Part shown: one piece after another, positions 1-5,157 of the stretch
Numbering within the stretch: the first letter of the stretch is position 1
Layout: every line of letters begins with the position of its first letter
DNA from: Candidatus Liptonbacteria bacterium RIFCSPLOWO2_01_FULL_53_13
Lineage (GTDB): Bacteria > Patescibacteriota > Minisyncoccia > UBA6257 > 2-01-FULL-56-20
NCBI GenBank assembly: GCA_001818895.1
Contig: MHLB01000016.1
Coordinates: 1 to 6,149, forward strand
Reading direction: 5' to 3'
DNA: 6,149 nucleotides
Translations under genes and position numbers: made by a program
Notes under the pieces: generated by a model
The model's database searches: none
Told to the model about the DNA's origin: nothing
What the model saw: only the letters and a program-made list of their open reading frames with translations

Positions 1-33
1 CCTCCACAAGGCTGGGAGGGTATCGGAGGATAC
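1..33 (-). other. Short hairpins just downstream of rpmB
   Basis: Two small inverted repeats follow the rpmB stop codon. GTATC (20-24) and GATAC (29-33) form a 5-bp stem with a four-base loop. CCTCC (1-5) and GGAGG (15-19) form a second stem with a nine-base loop. No T-run is visible before the window edge, so calling this a terminator is not justified. It may be the start of a terminator or of another structured element cut off by the edge. Confidence 0.35.
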
Positions 34-228
34 TCACTTTCTCACTTTGGCTTTCTTACTCTTCGTTTTCATGCACTGCACGCAGACGAGCGCGCGCTTG
101 CCGTTCACTTGCATATACTGCAAATTGGGGTATTTCCTTGACGTTGAGGTGGGGTTATAGTGCCCGCGCAAAAGACGCCGCTTGCCGCGAATCACAGACC
201 CTTTTCCGCATAATCGACAACTTCGCAT
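34..228 (-). CDS. rpmB: 50S ribosomal protein bL28
   Basis: Structural protein of the large ribosomal subunit. The product is 64 residues long, at the short end for bL28. It opens with MRSCRLCGKG and has the family's basic central stretch with PNLQ (residues 34-37). Two CxxC pairs (Cys4/Cys7 and Cys49/Cys52) mark the zinc-binding form of the protein. The C-terminus is a lysine-rich tail. I chose the ATG at 228 because the family begins directly before the first CxxC. A TTG at 252 in the same frame would add eight unconserved residues and lies at or before the predicted transcription start. The stop is TGA. There is no Shine-Dalgarno sequence; the bases before the ATG are CTACTATTACC. A promoter of its own is seen at 257-285. 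Confidence 0.94.
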   Translation of the reverse strand: MRSCRLCGKGSVIRGKRRLLRGHYNPTSTSRKYPNLQYMQVNGKRALVCVQCMKTKSKKAKVRK

Positions 229-256
229 GGTAATAGTAGTAGTCGCTAACAACGCG

Positions 257-285
257 AATATAGCAAAATAACGCTAATAATGCAA
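257..285 (-). promoter_or_regulatory. Predicted promoter of rpmB
   Basis: On the minus strand TTGCAT (285-280), a 17-bp spacer and TATATT (262-257) are seen, with TGC directly before the -10 box (extended -10). The predicted transcription start near 250 would give a leader of about 20 nt before the ATG at 228. The -35 box is weak (three of six consensus bases), but the extended -10 compensates. Predicted from sequence only. Confidence 0.5.
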
Positions 286-311
286 ATGCACTAAATCCAT
301 TTGCGTTATTT
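265..311. repeat. Overlapping inverted repeats between hsp20 and rpmB
   Basis: Two mutually exclusive pairings are possible in this AT-rich spacer. AAATAACGC (266-274) pairs with GCGTTATTT (303-311) across 28 bases. GCAAATG (282-288) pairs with CATTTGC (298-304) across nine bases. On the minus strand the second stem is followed by ATTATT, so it could be a weak terminator for hsp20. It also covers the rpmB -35 box. Function is unknown. Confidence 0.4.
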
Positions 312-320
312 CGAGAGCAT

Positions 321-335
321 TCGCGATGTTCGCGA
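321..335 (-). terminator. Perfect hairpin directly after the hsp20 stop codon
   Basis: TCGCGA (321-326), a three-base loop and TCGCGA (330-335) form a perfect 6-bp GC-rich hairpin that abuts the hsp20 TAA stop with no gap. No T-run follows on the minus strand (the next bases are ATGCTCTCG). It is therefore better read as a 3'-end stabiliser or an incomplete terminator than as a proven intrinsic terminator. Confidence 0.4.
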
Positions 336-854
336 TTACTCCGCGCTGACGCGCAGCTTCTTCGTTTTCCTCCGCACTACCTTCGGCAGGCGCACCACGA
401 GCACGCCGTTCTTGAACGTCACCGAGGCGCTGTCGGCGTCAACTTCCTGCGGAAGGATTACGGAACGGGAAAACCTTCCCCAATAACATTCCTGATACAA
501 GTAGTCCTCGTCGTTTATCTCGCGTTCCCGGTTCCGCGCTCCGCGGATGGTGATGGAATCCGGCGACACGTCAATGTCAATATCTTCCGGCTTCACGCCG
601 GCAATCGCCGATTCAACGATGATATCCTCCGGCGTTTGGTACACGTCAATCGTGAGTTGGCCATCCGGCTCTTCCTGCCGTTCCGGTTTTTTGGCAACCC
701 TTTCCTCCACGATCTTTTCCGGAGAAGCGAAAGAGGCGGGCTTCCTTATCGCCGCCGAGGTCGCCTTGGCAAAACCGACGTTCATATCCGGCTCCCGCGA
801 TGCGGAGCCGAACTTCGCAAGTTCCTCAAAAAATTTTTCTTCTGAAGGTTCCAT
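336..854 (-). CDS. Hsp20 family small heat shock protein
   Basis: ATP-independent holdase chaperone of the alpha-crystallin family that binds unfolding proteins and forms oligomers in the cytoplasm. The product is 172 residues. Residues 1-65 are a variable N-terminal arm rich in Ala, Glu and Lys with no signal peptide. Residues 66-158 are the alpha-crystallin domain, with GRFSRSVILP at 126-135 and the family signature NGVLVVRLPK at 149-158. Near the C-terminus, L167-R-V169 can serve as the I/V-x-I/V motif that docks into a neighbouring subunit. The ATG at 854 is the only reasonable start. No Shine-Dalgarno sequence precedes it (ACCAACGGG before the ATG). A promoter overlapping the 3' end of the protease gene upstream suggests it can be transcribed alone, as expected for a stress gene. 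No CIRCE element is visible. Confidence 0.94.
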   Translation of the reverse strand: MEPSEEKFFEELAKFGSASREPDMNVGFAKATSAAIRKPASFASPEKIVEERVAKKPERQEEPDGQLTIDVYQTPEDIIVESAIAGVKPEDIDIDVSPDSITIRGARNREREINDEDYLYQECYWGRFSRSVILPQEVDADSASVTFKNGVLVVRLPKVVRRKTKKLRVSAE

Positions 855-860
855 CCCGTT

Positions 861-895
861 GGTTGTTGGTGACTAGTTATTAGTGACTAGTATGT
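861..895. repeat. Word-like repeat in the hsp20 leader
   Basis: The direct repeat GTGACTAGT occurs at 869-877 and 883-891, joined by TATTA, and each copy holds the palindrome ACTAGT. The stretch before it is also repetitive (GTTGGTTGTTGGT). It lies between the predicted hsp20 transcription start and the start codon, so it would be in the 5' leader. It resembles the other low-complexity fillers of this window. Function is unknown. Confidence 0.5.
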
Positions 896-901
896 AATTC
901 C

Positions 902-928
902 AGTATATCACACCGGCCTGGATTTCAA
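902..928 (-). promoter_or_regulatory. Predicted promoter of hsp20
   Basis: On the minus strand TATACT (907-902) is preceded by TGA, an extended -10 box. TTGAAA (928-923) lies upstream with a short 15-bp spacer. The site overlaps the last codons of the PrsW-like gene. The predicted start near 895 would give a leader of about 40 nt. The spacer is shorter than ideal, so recognition would rely on the extended -10. Confidence 0.5.
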
Positions 929-1618
929 TTTTTCAAAATCTCCGAGCACGAAAAACCCTATCATAGAGAGGAACGCGACTGCGAAGATAAGATTCCCATA
1001 GGTGATTATAAGGTAGTTGAAGACGGCGTGCAAGACGGTGGCGAGGGCGATGCCCCAGAAAAGGGGACGGCTGTCGCCAAAATTGCGGATATGGAGCGCC
1101 CAATAGTAGCCAAGAAGCGCGGAAGAGAGCGTATGAAGCAGGGTGGCGCCCACGAATCGGAAGGTAACGGTTTCAAACACCGCGCCCGCGAGCAGGTTGC
1201 CGGTATAGGAGGAAAAATTGCCGTGGACGGCGCCGATATTTTCTATCGTGGCGAACCCGAGCGCGGCAACGACCATGTAGATCATCGCGTCAATCGGCTC
1301 CTTGAACGCCGGGTCTTGATTCATCGTGGCATACGCGGCGGAAAATTTGACAAGCTCTTCCACGAATGCGAAGAGAACGATGGAGACCGCGACGCGCGCG
1401 GTGATGTCCGCGGAGCTCGCGATGGAATCCGAACTGAACGAGAATCCGATATGCTGGAGCGCAACCTGCACGGCAAGCGCGACGAACGCGGACGCGCCTC
1501 CCGCGATGAACACTTTCGCCACCGTTGCCTTCGGTTCGGGATGCGTGTCTTCCTGCAGATAGAAAAAGAGCCAGGCGAAGCCGGGAATGAGCGCGATCAT
1601 GATGGAGAGGAACAACAT
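908..1618 (-). CDS. PrsW-like intramembrane metalloprotease
   Basis: Polytopic membrane protein of the PrsW family (peptidase M82, related to CAAX-processing proteases). The best-known member, Bacillus PrsW, makes the first cut in an anti-sigma factor. The product is 236 residues with about seven hydrophobic segments (roughly 2-20, 34-56, 73-95, 110-130, 140-170, 185-205, 208-226). Family marks are the charged EDTHPEPK after the first segment (23-30), VEELVK with the Glu pair at 87-88, ATIEN with Glu126 and Asn127, H162 in LLHTLSSALLGYYWA, and LHAVFNY with H197 and N201. These Glu and His residues are the expected metal-binding and catalytic set. The start ATG at 1618 lies directly next to a low-complexity spacer and has no Shine-Dalgarno sequence. 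It starts 44 bp after the valS stop and no promoter was found, so co-transcription with valS is likely. The substrate is unknown, and no sigma/anti-sigma pair is in the window. Confidence 0.86.
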   Translation of the reverse strand: MLFLSIMIALIPGFAWLFFYLQEDTHPEPKATVAKVFIAGGASAFVALAVQVALQHIGFSFSSDSIASSADITARVAVSIVLFAFVEELVKFSAAYATMNQDPAFKEPIDAMIYMVVAALGFATIENIGAVHGNFSSYTGNLLAGAVFETVTFRFVGATLLHTLSSALLGYYWALHIRNFGDSRPLFWGIALATVLHAVFNYLIITYGNLIFAVAFLSMIGFFVLGDFEKLKSRPV

Positions 1619-1664
1619 ATTGGAAATTTCTAATTTCTAATGCCTAATTTCTAAATTGGAAATT
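1619..1664. repeat. AT-rich word repeat between valS and prsW
   Basis: The whole spacer is built from a few short words. TTGGAAATT occurs at 1620-1628 and 1656-1664, with three copies of the word CTAATTTCTAA or close variants between them. Its last bases overlap the valS stop codon. It leaves no room for a ribosome binding site for prsW. Fillers of this style are typical of some CPR genomes (my recollection, not checked). No hairpin-plus-T-run terminator is seen. Confidence 0.6.
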
Positions 1665-4600
1665 ACCATTCCTCCACCATCAGCATTTTTTTGGGCAAGA
1701 ACTTCTCGTACACCGCTTCCGTGACGAAGGGCATAAAGGGGTGAAGCATCTTGAGCGAATCAAGAAGGATGGTTTCAAGCACCCTATATGCGCGCACTTG
1801 CGCTACGCCGCTATCGCCCTTGAGAAGGGGCTTATATTCCTCAATAATCTTGTCCGCAAAAGTGTGCCAGAAATAATGATACGCTTTCTCCGCGGCGAGA
1901 TGGAACTCAAATTTCTCAATGTGCGCGCCCACGGCCTTCTTCATTTTTTGCGCGTGCGCGATATGCGCCTTGTCTTTCGCGGTCAGATTTCCCGCCTTCG
2001 CCGAGGCGGACGCGGGTTTGTTCATGAGCACAAACCTTGATGCATTCCATATCTTCGTCGCAAAATTGCGGTAGCCGGCAACCTTGCTTTCCGCGAACTT
2101 CAGATCATTTCCCGGAGCGGCTCCGACCACGAGCGCCATGCGCACCGCGTCCGCGCCATAGGTATTCGCCAGTTCAAGGGGGTCGATTCCGTTACCAAGC
2201 GACTTACTGAACTTTCTTCCTTCAATGTCGCGGACGATGCCATGCAGATATGCGATTTTGAAAGGAATCTGCCCGAGAAGACACCCGCTCATAAGAATCA
2301 TGCGGGCGACCCAAAGGAATAAAATTTCGTAACCCGGCGCCATAAAAGAGTTCGGATGATAGGTAGCGAGGTCTTTTGTCTTCTCCGGCCAGCCCAATGT
2401 GGAGAACGTCCACGTGCCGGACGAGAACCAGGTGTCAAACGTGTCAGGGTCCTGTTCGTAAATTTCCCCCTTGCATTGGGCGCATGGGGCGCTTATGTCC
2501 AGAGCGACCATTTCGCTTACGGGAGGATAGTAGCGCAGGACTTCTTCAAACGACCATTTTCGCAATTTGCCCATGATGAGGCGGATGGGTCCGCCGTGTA
2601 TCGAGAAAACAACATTCTTATCCGCGTACAGTTTGAGATATTTTTGGAACGCGTTCCAGGACCTATCCTCCACATCCGCAAAACTTTCTCCCCGTTCGGG
2701 TTTGCCGTGATAGCTGTAGGAGGCGTCCTGATGATGAAGGTCCCGTTCCGATTTTGGAATTCCTTCCAATGCGCCCCAATTCCTTTCGCGCAGATCCGGG
2801 TCGTAGATTATTTTCGCGCCCGTCGTGCGCGCGAATATCTCCGCCGTTTCCTTACAGCGCTTCAGGTCGGAAGATATGATCAAGTCAATCTTTTTACCCC
2901 TCATGCCTTCGGCGTGCTTCTCGGCCTGCGCCAGGCCGGTTTCGTTCAGAGGAGTATCTTGCCACCCGTCTACGGTATTGTTTTTGACGGAATCGGTTTC
3001 CCCGTGCCGCACCAAAAACCACCGCGATTTTATTTCCGGGTTAACTCGTATGCCATCGGATTTTTTTATGGTTTGGTCAAATACATAGGTGTACAACCAC
3101 ACGGGAGTATCGGAACGGATATCTTTTTCCGGATAATGCCGCTTGAAGGCCGCAATGAGTTGTTCTCTTGCCTCGTATGTTTTCCAATGTTTCGGGTCTT
3201 TGAGGTCTATTTCCGCAACGGTGGTTTTGGCAATCTCGGTCATCGTTCCGTATCCGAACAACTCGCCCGTGGCGCTGTTTTCAAATGCAACGCGATCGCC
3301 GACAGTGAACCCGTGGTCCCGCAGCCGGTACGTCCTTGTTTTTCTATCAAAAACCTGCGGCACGACATCGCCGGCGAATCCCATCTTCTTGTCGGCTTTT
3401 CCGCCGCACGCGAGGCAATACCATACCGGGATGCGGTGCCCGTACCATAACTGGCGGCTTATGCACCAGTCATGCAAGTTATTGATCCAATGGAAATATA
3501 TTTTCGCGAAGCGCTCGGGGACGATCTTCACCTGTCCGCTTTTCACCACTTTCCGCATCAGCTCCTTGAGCGTGGCGCGAGAGCCCTTCGGGATGCCCTT
3601 GAGCGAAGATTCTCCCATGGCGAACGGCTTGTTCACGTCCACCCACCATTGCATTTTGATCTGCGGTTCAATGAGGCCCCCTCCGCGGCTGTTCGTTGCC
3701 ACGCGATGCAGATATTTTTCGTCAACTTTTTCAAGCAATCCTTTCGCCCTTAATTTTTCCACGATAAGCGGGCGGGCTTTCGTGATATATATCCCTGCGA
3801 ACTCGCCCGCGATTGGAAGCAACTTGCCGTCAAAATCAATAATCTGCTCTTTATCCAGTTTGTGGCGTTCCGCGATGCCGAAATCGGTCGCATCGTGCCA
3901 CGGAGTGATGGTCATCACGCCCGTGCCGAATTCCATATCAATGACATCGTCCTTGATGATGGTTGCCGTGACCGAGCCGTTGATCCACTCCAGCTTGAGC
4001 GTGTCGCCGTGCTTGTATTTTTTATAGCGCTTGTCGTTGGGGTGCATCACCACGTACTTATCTCCGAACTTTGTTTCCGGGCGCGCGGTCGCGATAACAA
4101 AGGGGCCGTATTTCAGATAATAGAACGGAGCCGGCTCTTCTTTCCATGCAATCTCGTCGTCCGAGACGGTGGTTTTGAGCTTGGGGTCCCAATTCACGAT
4201 ACGCGCTCCGCGATAGATGAGCCCGGCATCATACATTTTTTCAAACGCAGCGCGCACGGCGAAACTTCTTTTTTCGTCAAACGTGTACGCCTCGCGGCTC
4301 CAATCCAGAGACGTTCCCATCCGCCGCACCTGTTTTACGATCGTATCGTGGCTCTCTTGCGCGAAATTCTCCACGCGCCGCAAGAATTCCTCGCGCCCAA
4401 GGTCGTATTTTGTTTTCTTTTCCTCTTTGTAAAGCATTCCCTCAACCTTTGCCTGCGTGGCGATCGCCGCGTGGTCGGTTCCCGGCACCCAGAGCGTCCG
4501 CCTTCCGCGCATTCTTTGGTATCGCACCATGATATCCTGAATCGCATCTTCAAAAGCGTGCCCTATATGAAGCGTCCCGGTCACATTCGGAGGAGGGAGA

Positions 4601-4746
4601 GAGAGCGAGAACGGCTCGGCGTCTTTGTCGGTTACGCCTTTCTCGACGCACACGTCGGGATTGAAAAACCCCGATTTTTCCCATCGGGCATAGATCTCTC
4701 CCTCAAGCTTCGTATGGTCGTAGCGGGGCTCCATCGCGTCGGGCAT
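1663..4746 (-). CDS. valS: Valyl-tRNA synthetase with inserted ASCH-like and histidine phosphatase domains
   Basis: Charges tRNA-Val with valine at the cost of ATP, in the cytoplasm. The product is 1027 residues. The class I core shows PPPNVTGTLHIGH (HIGH at 60-63) and GTDHAAIATQ (89-98). The editing (CP1) domain lies around 205-350, with ATARPETKFGD and TPWHDATDFGIAERH. DTWFSSGTWTFSTLGWP is at 771-787, and the KMSKS loop is present as KFSKS (845-849). An anticodon-binding region follows to about 1015. The protein ends at LMVEEW, so the usual C-terminal coiled-coil arm is missing. Between Cys444/Cys447 and Cys755/Cys758, normally a short zinc knuckle, sit about 300 extra residues carrying two further domains (separate entries). 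Without them the enzyme would be about 725 residues, compact for ValRS. The editing-domain end has NSRGGGLIEP where many relatives have a Cys pair. The ATG at 4746 is preferred over the ATG at 4734 because a -10 box lies exactly one promoter distance upstream. Confidence 0.97.
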   Translation of the reverse strand: MPDAMEPRYDHTKLEGEIYARWEKSGFFNPDVCVEKGVTDKDAEPFSLSLPPPNVTGTLHIGHAFEDAIQDIMVRYQRMRGRRTLWVPGTDHAAIATQAKVEGMLYKEEKKTKYDLGREEFLRRVENFAQESHDTIVKQVRRMGTSLDWSREAYTFDEKRSFAVRAAFEKMYDAGLIYRGARIVNWDPKLKTTVSDDEIAWKEEPAPFYYLKYGPFVIATARPETKFGDKYVVMHPNDKRYKKYKHGDTLKLEWINGSVTATIIKDDVIDMEFGTGVMTITPWHDATDFGIAERHKLDKEQIIDFDGKLLPIAGEFAGIYITKARPLIVEKLRAKGLLEKVDEKYLHRVATNSRGGGLIEPQIKMQWWVDVNKPFAMGESSLKGIPKGSRATLKELMRKVVKSGQVKIVPERFAKIYFHWINNLHDWCISRQLWYGHRIPVWYCLACGGKADKKMGFAGDVVPQVFDRKTRTYRLRDHGFTVGDRVAFENSATGELFGYGTMTEIAKTTVAEIDLKDPKHWKTYEAREQLIAAFKRHYPEKDIRSDTPVWLYTYVFDQTIKKSDGIRVNPEIKSRWFLVRHGETDSVKNNTVDGWQDTPLNETGLAQAEKHAEGMRGKKIDLIISSDLKRCKETAEIFARTTGAKIIYDPDLRERNWGALEGIPKSERDLHHQDASYSYHGKPERGESFADVEDRSWNAFQKYLKLYADKNVVFSIHGGPIRLIMGKLRKWSFEEVLRYYPPVSEMVALDISAPCAQCKGEIYEQDPDTFDTWFSSGTWTFSTLGWPEKTKDLATYHPNSFMAPGYEILFLWVARMILMSGCLLGQIPFKIAYLHGIVRDIEGRKFSKSLGNGIDPLELANTYGADAVRMALVVGAAPGNDLKFAESKVAGYRNFATKIWNASRFVLMNKPASASAKAGNLTAKDKAHIAHAQKMKKAVGAHIEKFEFHLAAEKAYHYFWHTFADKIIEEYKPLLKGDSGVAQVRAYRVLETILLDSLKMLHPFMPFVTEAVYEKFLPKKMLMVEEW
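1991..2016. repeat. GC-rich palindromic element inside valS
   Basis: CCGCCT (1992-1997) and AGGCGG (2004-2009) form a 6-bp stem with a six-base loop. The element encodes PASASAKAG, an Ala/Ser-rich linker at about residues 911-919 in the C-terminal part of ValRS. It shares the 9-mer CGAGGCGGA (2002-2010) and the 7-mer CCGCCTT (1992-1998) with the tandem hairpins in tsaD at 6121-6129 and 6131-6137. This suggests one repeat family used twice in coding sequence. Confidence 0.5.
2488..3399 (-). other. Two-domain insertion splitting the ValRS CxxC...CxxC knuckle
   Basis: Covers ValRS residues about 450-753. The first part, about residues 465-556 (3354-3079), reads as an ASCH/PUA-like fold. It has KTRTYRL, then FTVGDRVAFEN, a GYGTMTEI strand, EAREQLIAAFKRHYP and DTPVWLYTYVF, which is the usual order of ASCH blocks. 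The second part, about residues 575-750 (3024-2497), is a histidine phosphatase. It has the catalytic RHGE at 580-583, LNETGLAQAE (600-609), SSDLKRCKETAEIF (625-638), LRERNWGALEG (652-662), GES (686-688) and the second catalytic histidine H717 in SIHGGP. All expected catalytic residues are present, so the phosphatase is probably active. Its substrate is unknown. Confidence 0.85.
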
Positions 4747-4753
4747 GGAGTAG

Positions 4754-4759
4754 AGTATA
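4754..4759 (-). promoter_or_regulatory. Predicted -10 box for a leaderless valS mRNA
   Basis: On the minus strand TATACT (4759-4754) ends seven bases before the valS ATG (bases between: CTACTCC). Transcription would therefore begin at or within a base or two of the start codon. No good -35 box is present at 16-18 bp (TAGAAA is the best), and there is no Shine-Dalgarno sequence. A leaderless valS transcript is inferred. Confidence 0.45.
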
Positions 4760-4834
4760 GCCGATAATCTTCACGTTTTCTAGCGACTTTTGAATCCTCT
4801 CAATAAAGGTGAAAATGCTATGTTTTTGGGGGTA

Positions 4835-4863
4835 TTGACAGAAAATTCAAGGTATGCTATACT
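4835..4863 (+). promoter_or_regulatory. Consensus promoter of the plus-strand RNA
   Basis: TTGACA (4835-4840) is a perfect -35 box, followed by a 17-bp spacer and TATACT (4858-4863). TGC directly before the -10 makes it an extended -10 as well. It is by far the strongest promoter in the window and points away from valS, with no protein gene downstream on this strand. Predicted transcription start is near 4870. Confidence 0.85.
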
Positions 4864-4869
4864 CTAACA

Positions 4870-5130
4870 AGCTCGAGCTCTGACGTAGCGTAGTCACACC
4901 GTGTAGGTGTCGTGCCGTACTGTGGGTTGATACCCATCGCGTTCAGTACCTACCGGCTTGTCGTAACTTCGCGTACCTCGCCGCTCCCTCTCTTGGTTTG
5001 TCTCTTGTACACCGTCGCACCTCCTTGGACTCCTGAACATCAAGATGGATGAGTCGACGCCCTACATAGCGTCGCTCTTCGAGGGGAGTTCATAATAGCC
5101 TCTGGGACACAACACCCGGGGGCTTTCTAT
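4870..5130 (+). ncRNA. Structured non-coding RNA of unassigned class (about 260 nt)
   Basis: Bounded by a consensus promoter and an intrinsic terminator, with no substantial reading frame on its strand. Visible hairpins: ACACC (4896-4900) with GGTGT (4906-4910); GTACTG (4917-4922) with CAGTAC (4944-4949), enclosing TGGGT (4923-4927) with ACCCA (4932-4936); CGACGC (5055-5060) with GCGTCG (5069-5074), extended by GAG/CTC across one bulged base. ACAAGC (4867-4872) can pair with GCTTGT (4956-4961), closing the first arms into a multibranch domain, although its first bases lie at or just before the predicted start. CACCTCCTT at 5018-5026 equals the 16S anti-Shine-Dalgarno core. I looked for RNase P, tmRNA and SRP RNA signatures and did not find them. 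6S RNA is not excluded, but the expected long single rod is not evident. The strong promoter suggests an abundant housekeeping or regulatory RNA. The exact 5' end is estimated. Confidence 0.65.
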
Positions 5131-5133
5131 TTG
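5097..5133 (+). terminator. Intrinsic terminator of the plus-strand RNA
   Basis: GCCTCTGGG (5098-5106) pairs fully with CCCGGGGGC (5115-5123), including two G-T wobbles, plus one flanking A-T pair. The loop is eight bases (ACACAACA). The T-rich run TTTCTATTT follows at 5124-5132. It has the right orientation for the plus-strand RNA and ends 25 bases before the convergent tsaD stop codon. Confidence 0.8.
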
Positions 5134-5157
5134 TATATCCGCCTTCACAATAGATGG

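Noticed and set aside
229..252. TTG at 252 as the rpmB start.
   Set aside because: It adds eight unconserved residues, and the predicted transcription start lies near 250. The ATG at 228 fits the family's N-terminus.
2926..2940. Palindrome GGCCTGCGCCAGGCC in the phosphatase insert.
   Set aside because: It encodes the conserved GLAQA motif of histidine phosphatases; the symmetry is probably a by-product of GC-rich codons.
2356..3450. Long plus-strand open frame of 364 codons opposite valS.
   Set aside because: Antisense shadow of the conserved ValRS insertion region; no domain-like sequence and no start context.
4950..5026. Minus-strand 20-codon frame (MYKRQTKRGSGEVREVTTSR) starting with GTG at 5012 after a perfect AAGGAGGTG.
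   Set aside because: The SD is simply the reverse complement of the CACCTCCTT within the plus-strand RNA, other genes here do not use SD sequences, and no promoter is seen on that strand. Kept only as a remote possibility.
5045..5098. Plus-strand 16-codon frame (MDESTPYIASLFEGSS) with tandem TAA TAG stops, reminiscent of a tmRNA tag.
   Set aside because: It does not end in a small-hydrophobic degron such as ALAA, there is no tRNA-like acceptor with CCA and no tmRNA 5'/3' motif, and the frame overlaps a strong hairpin.
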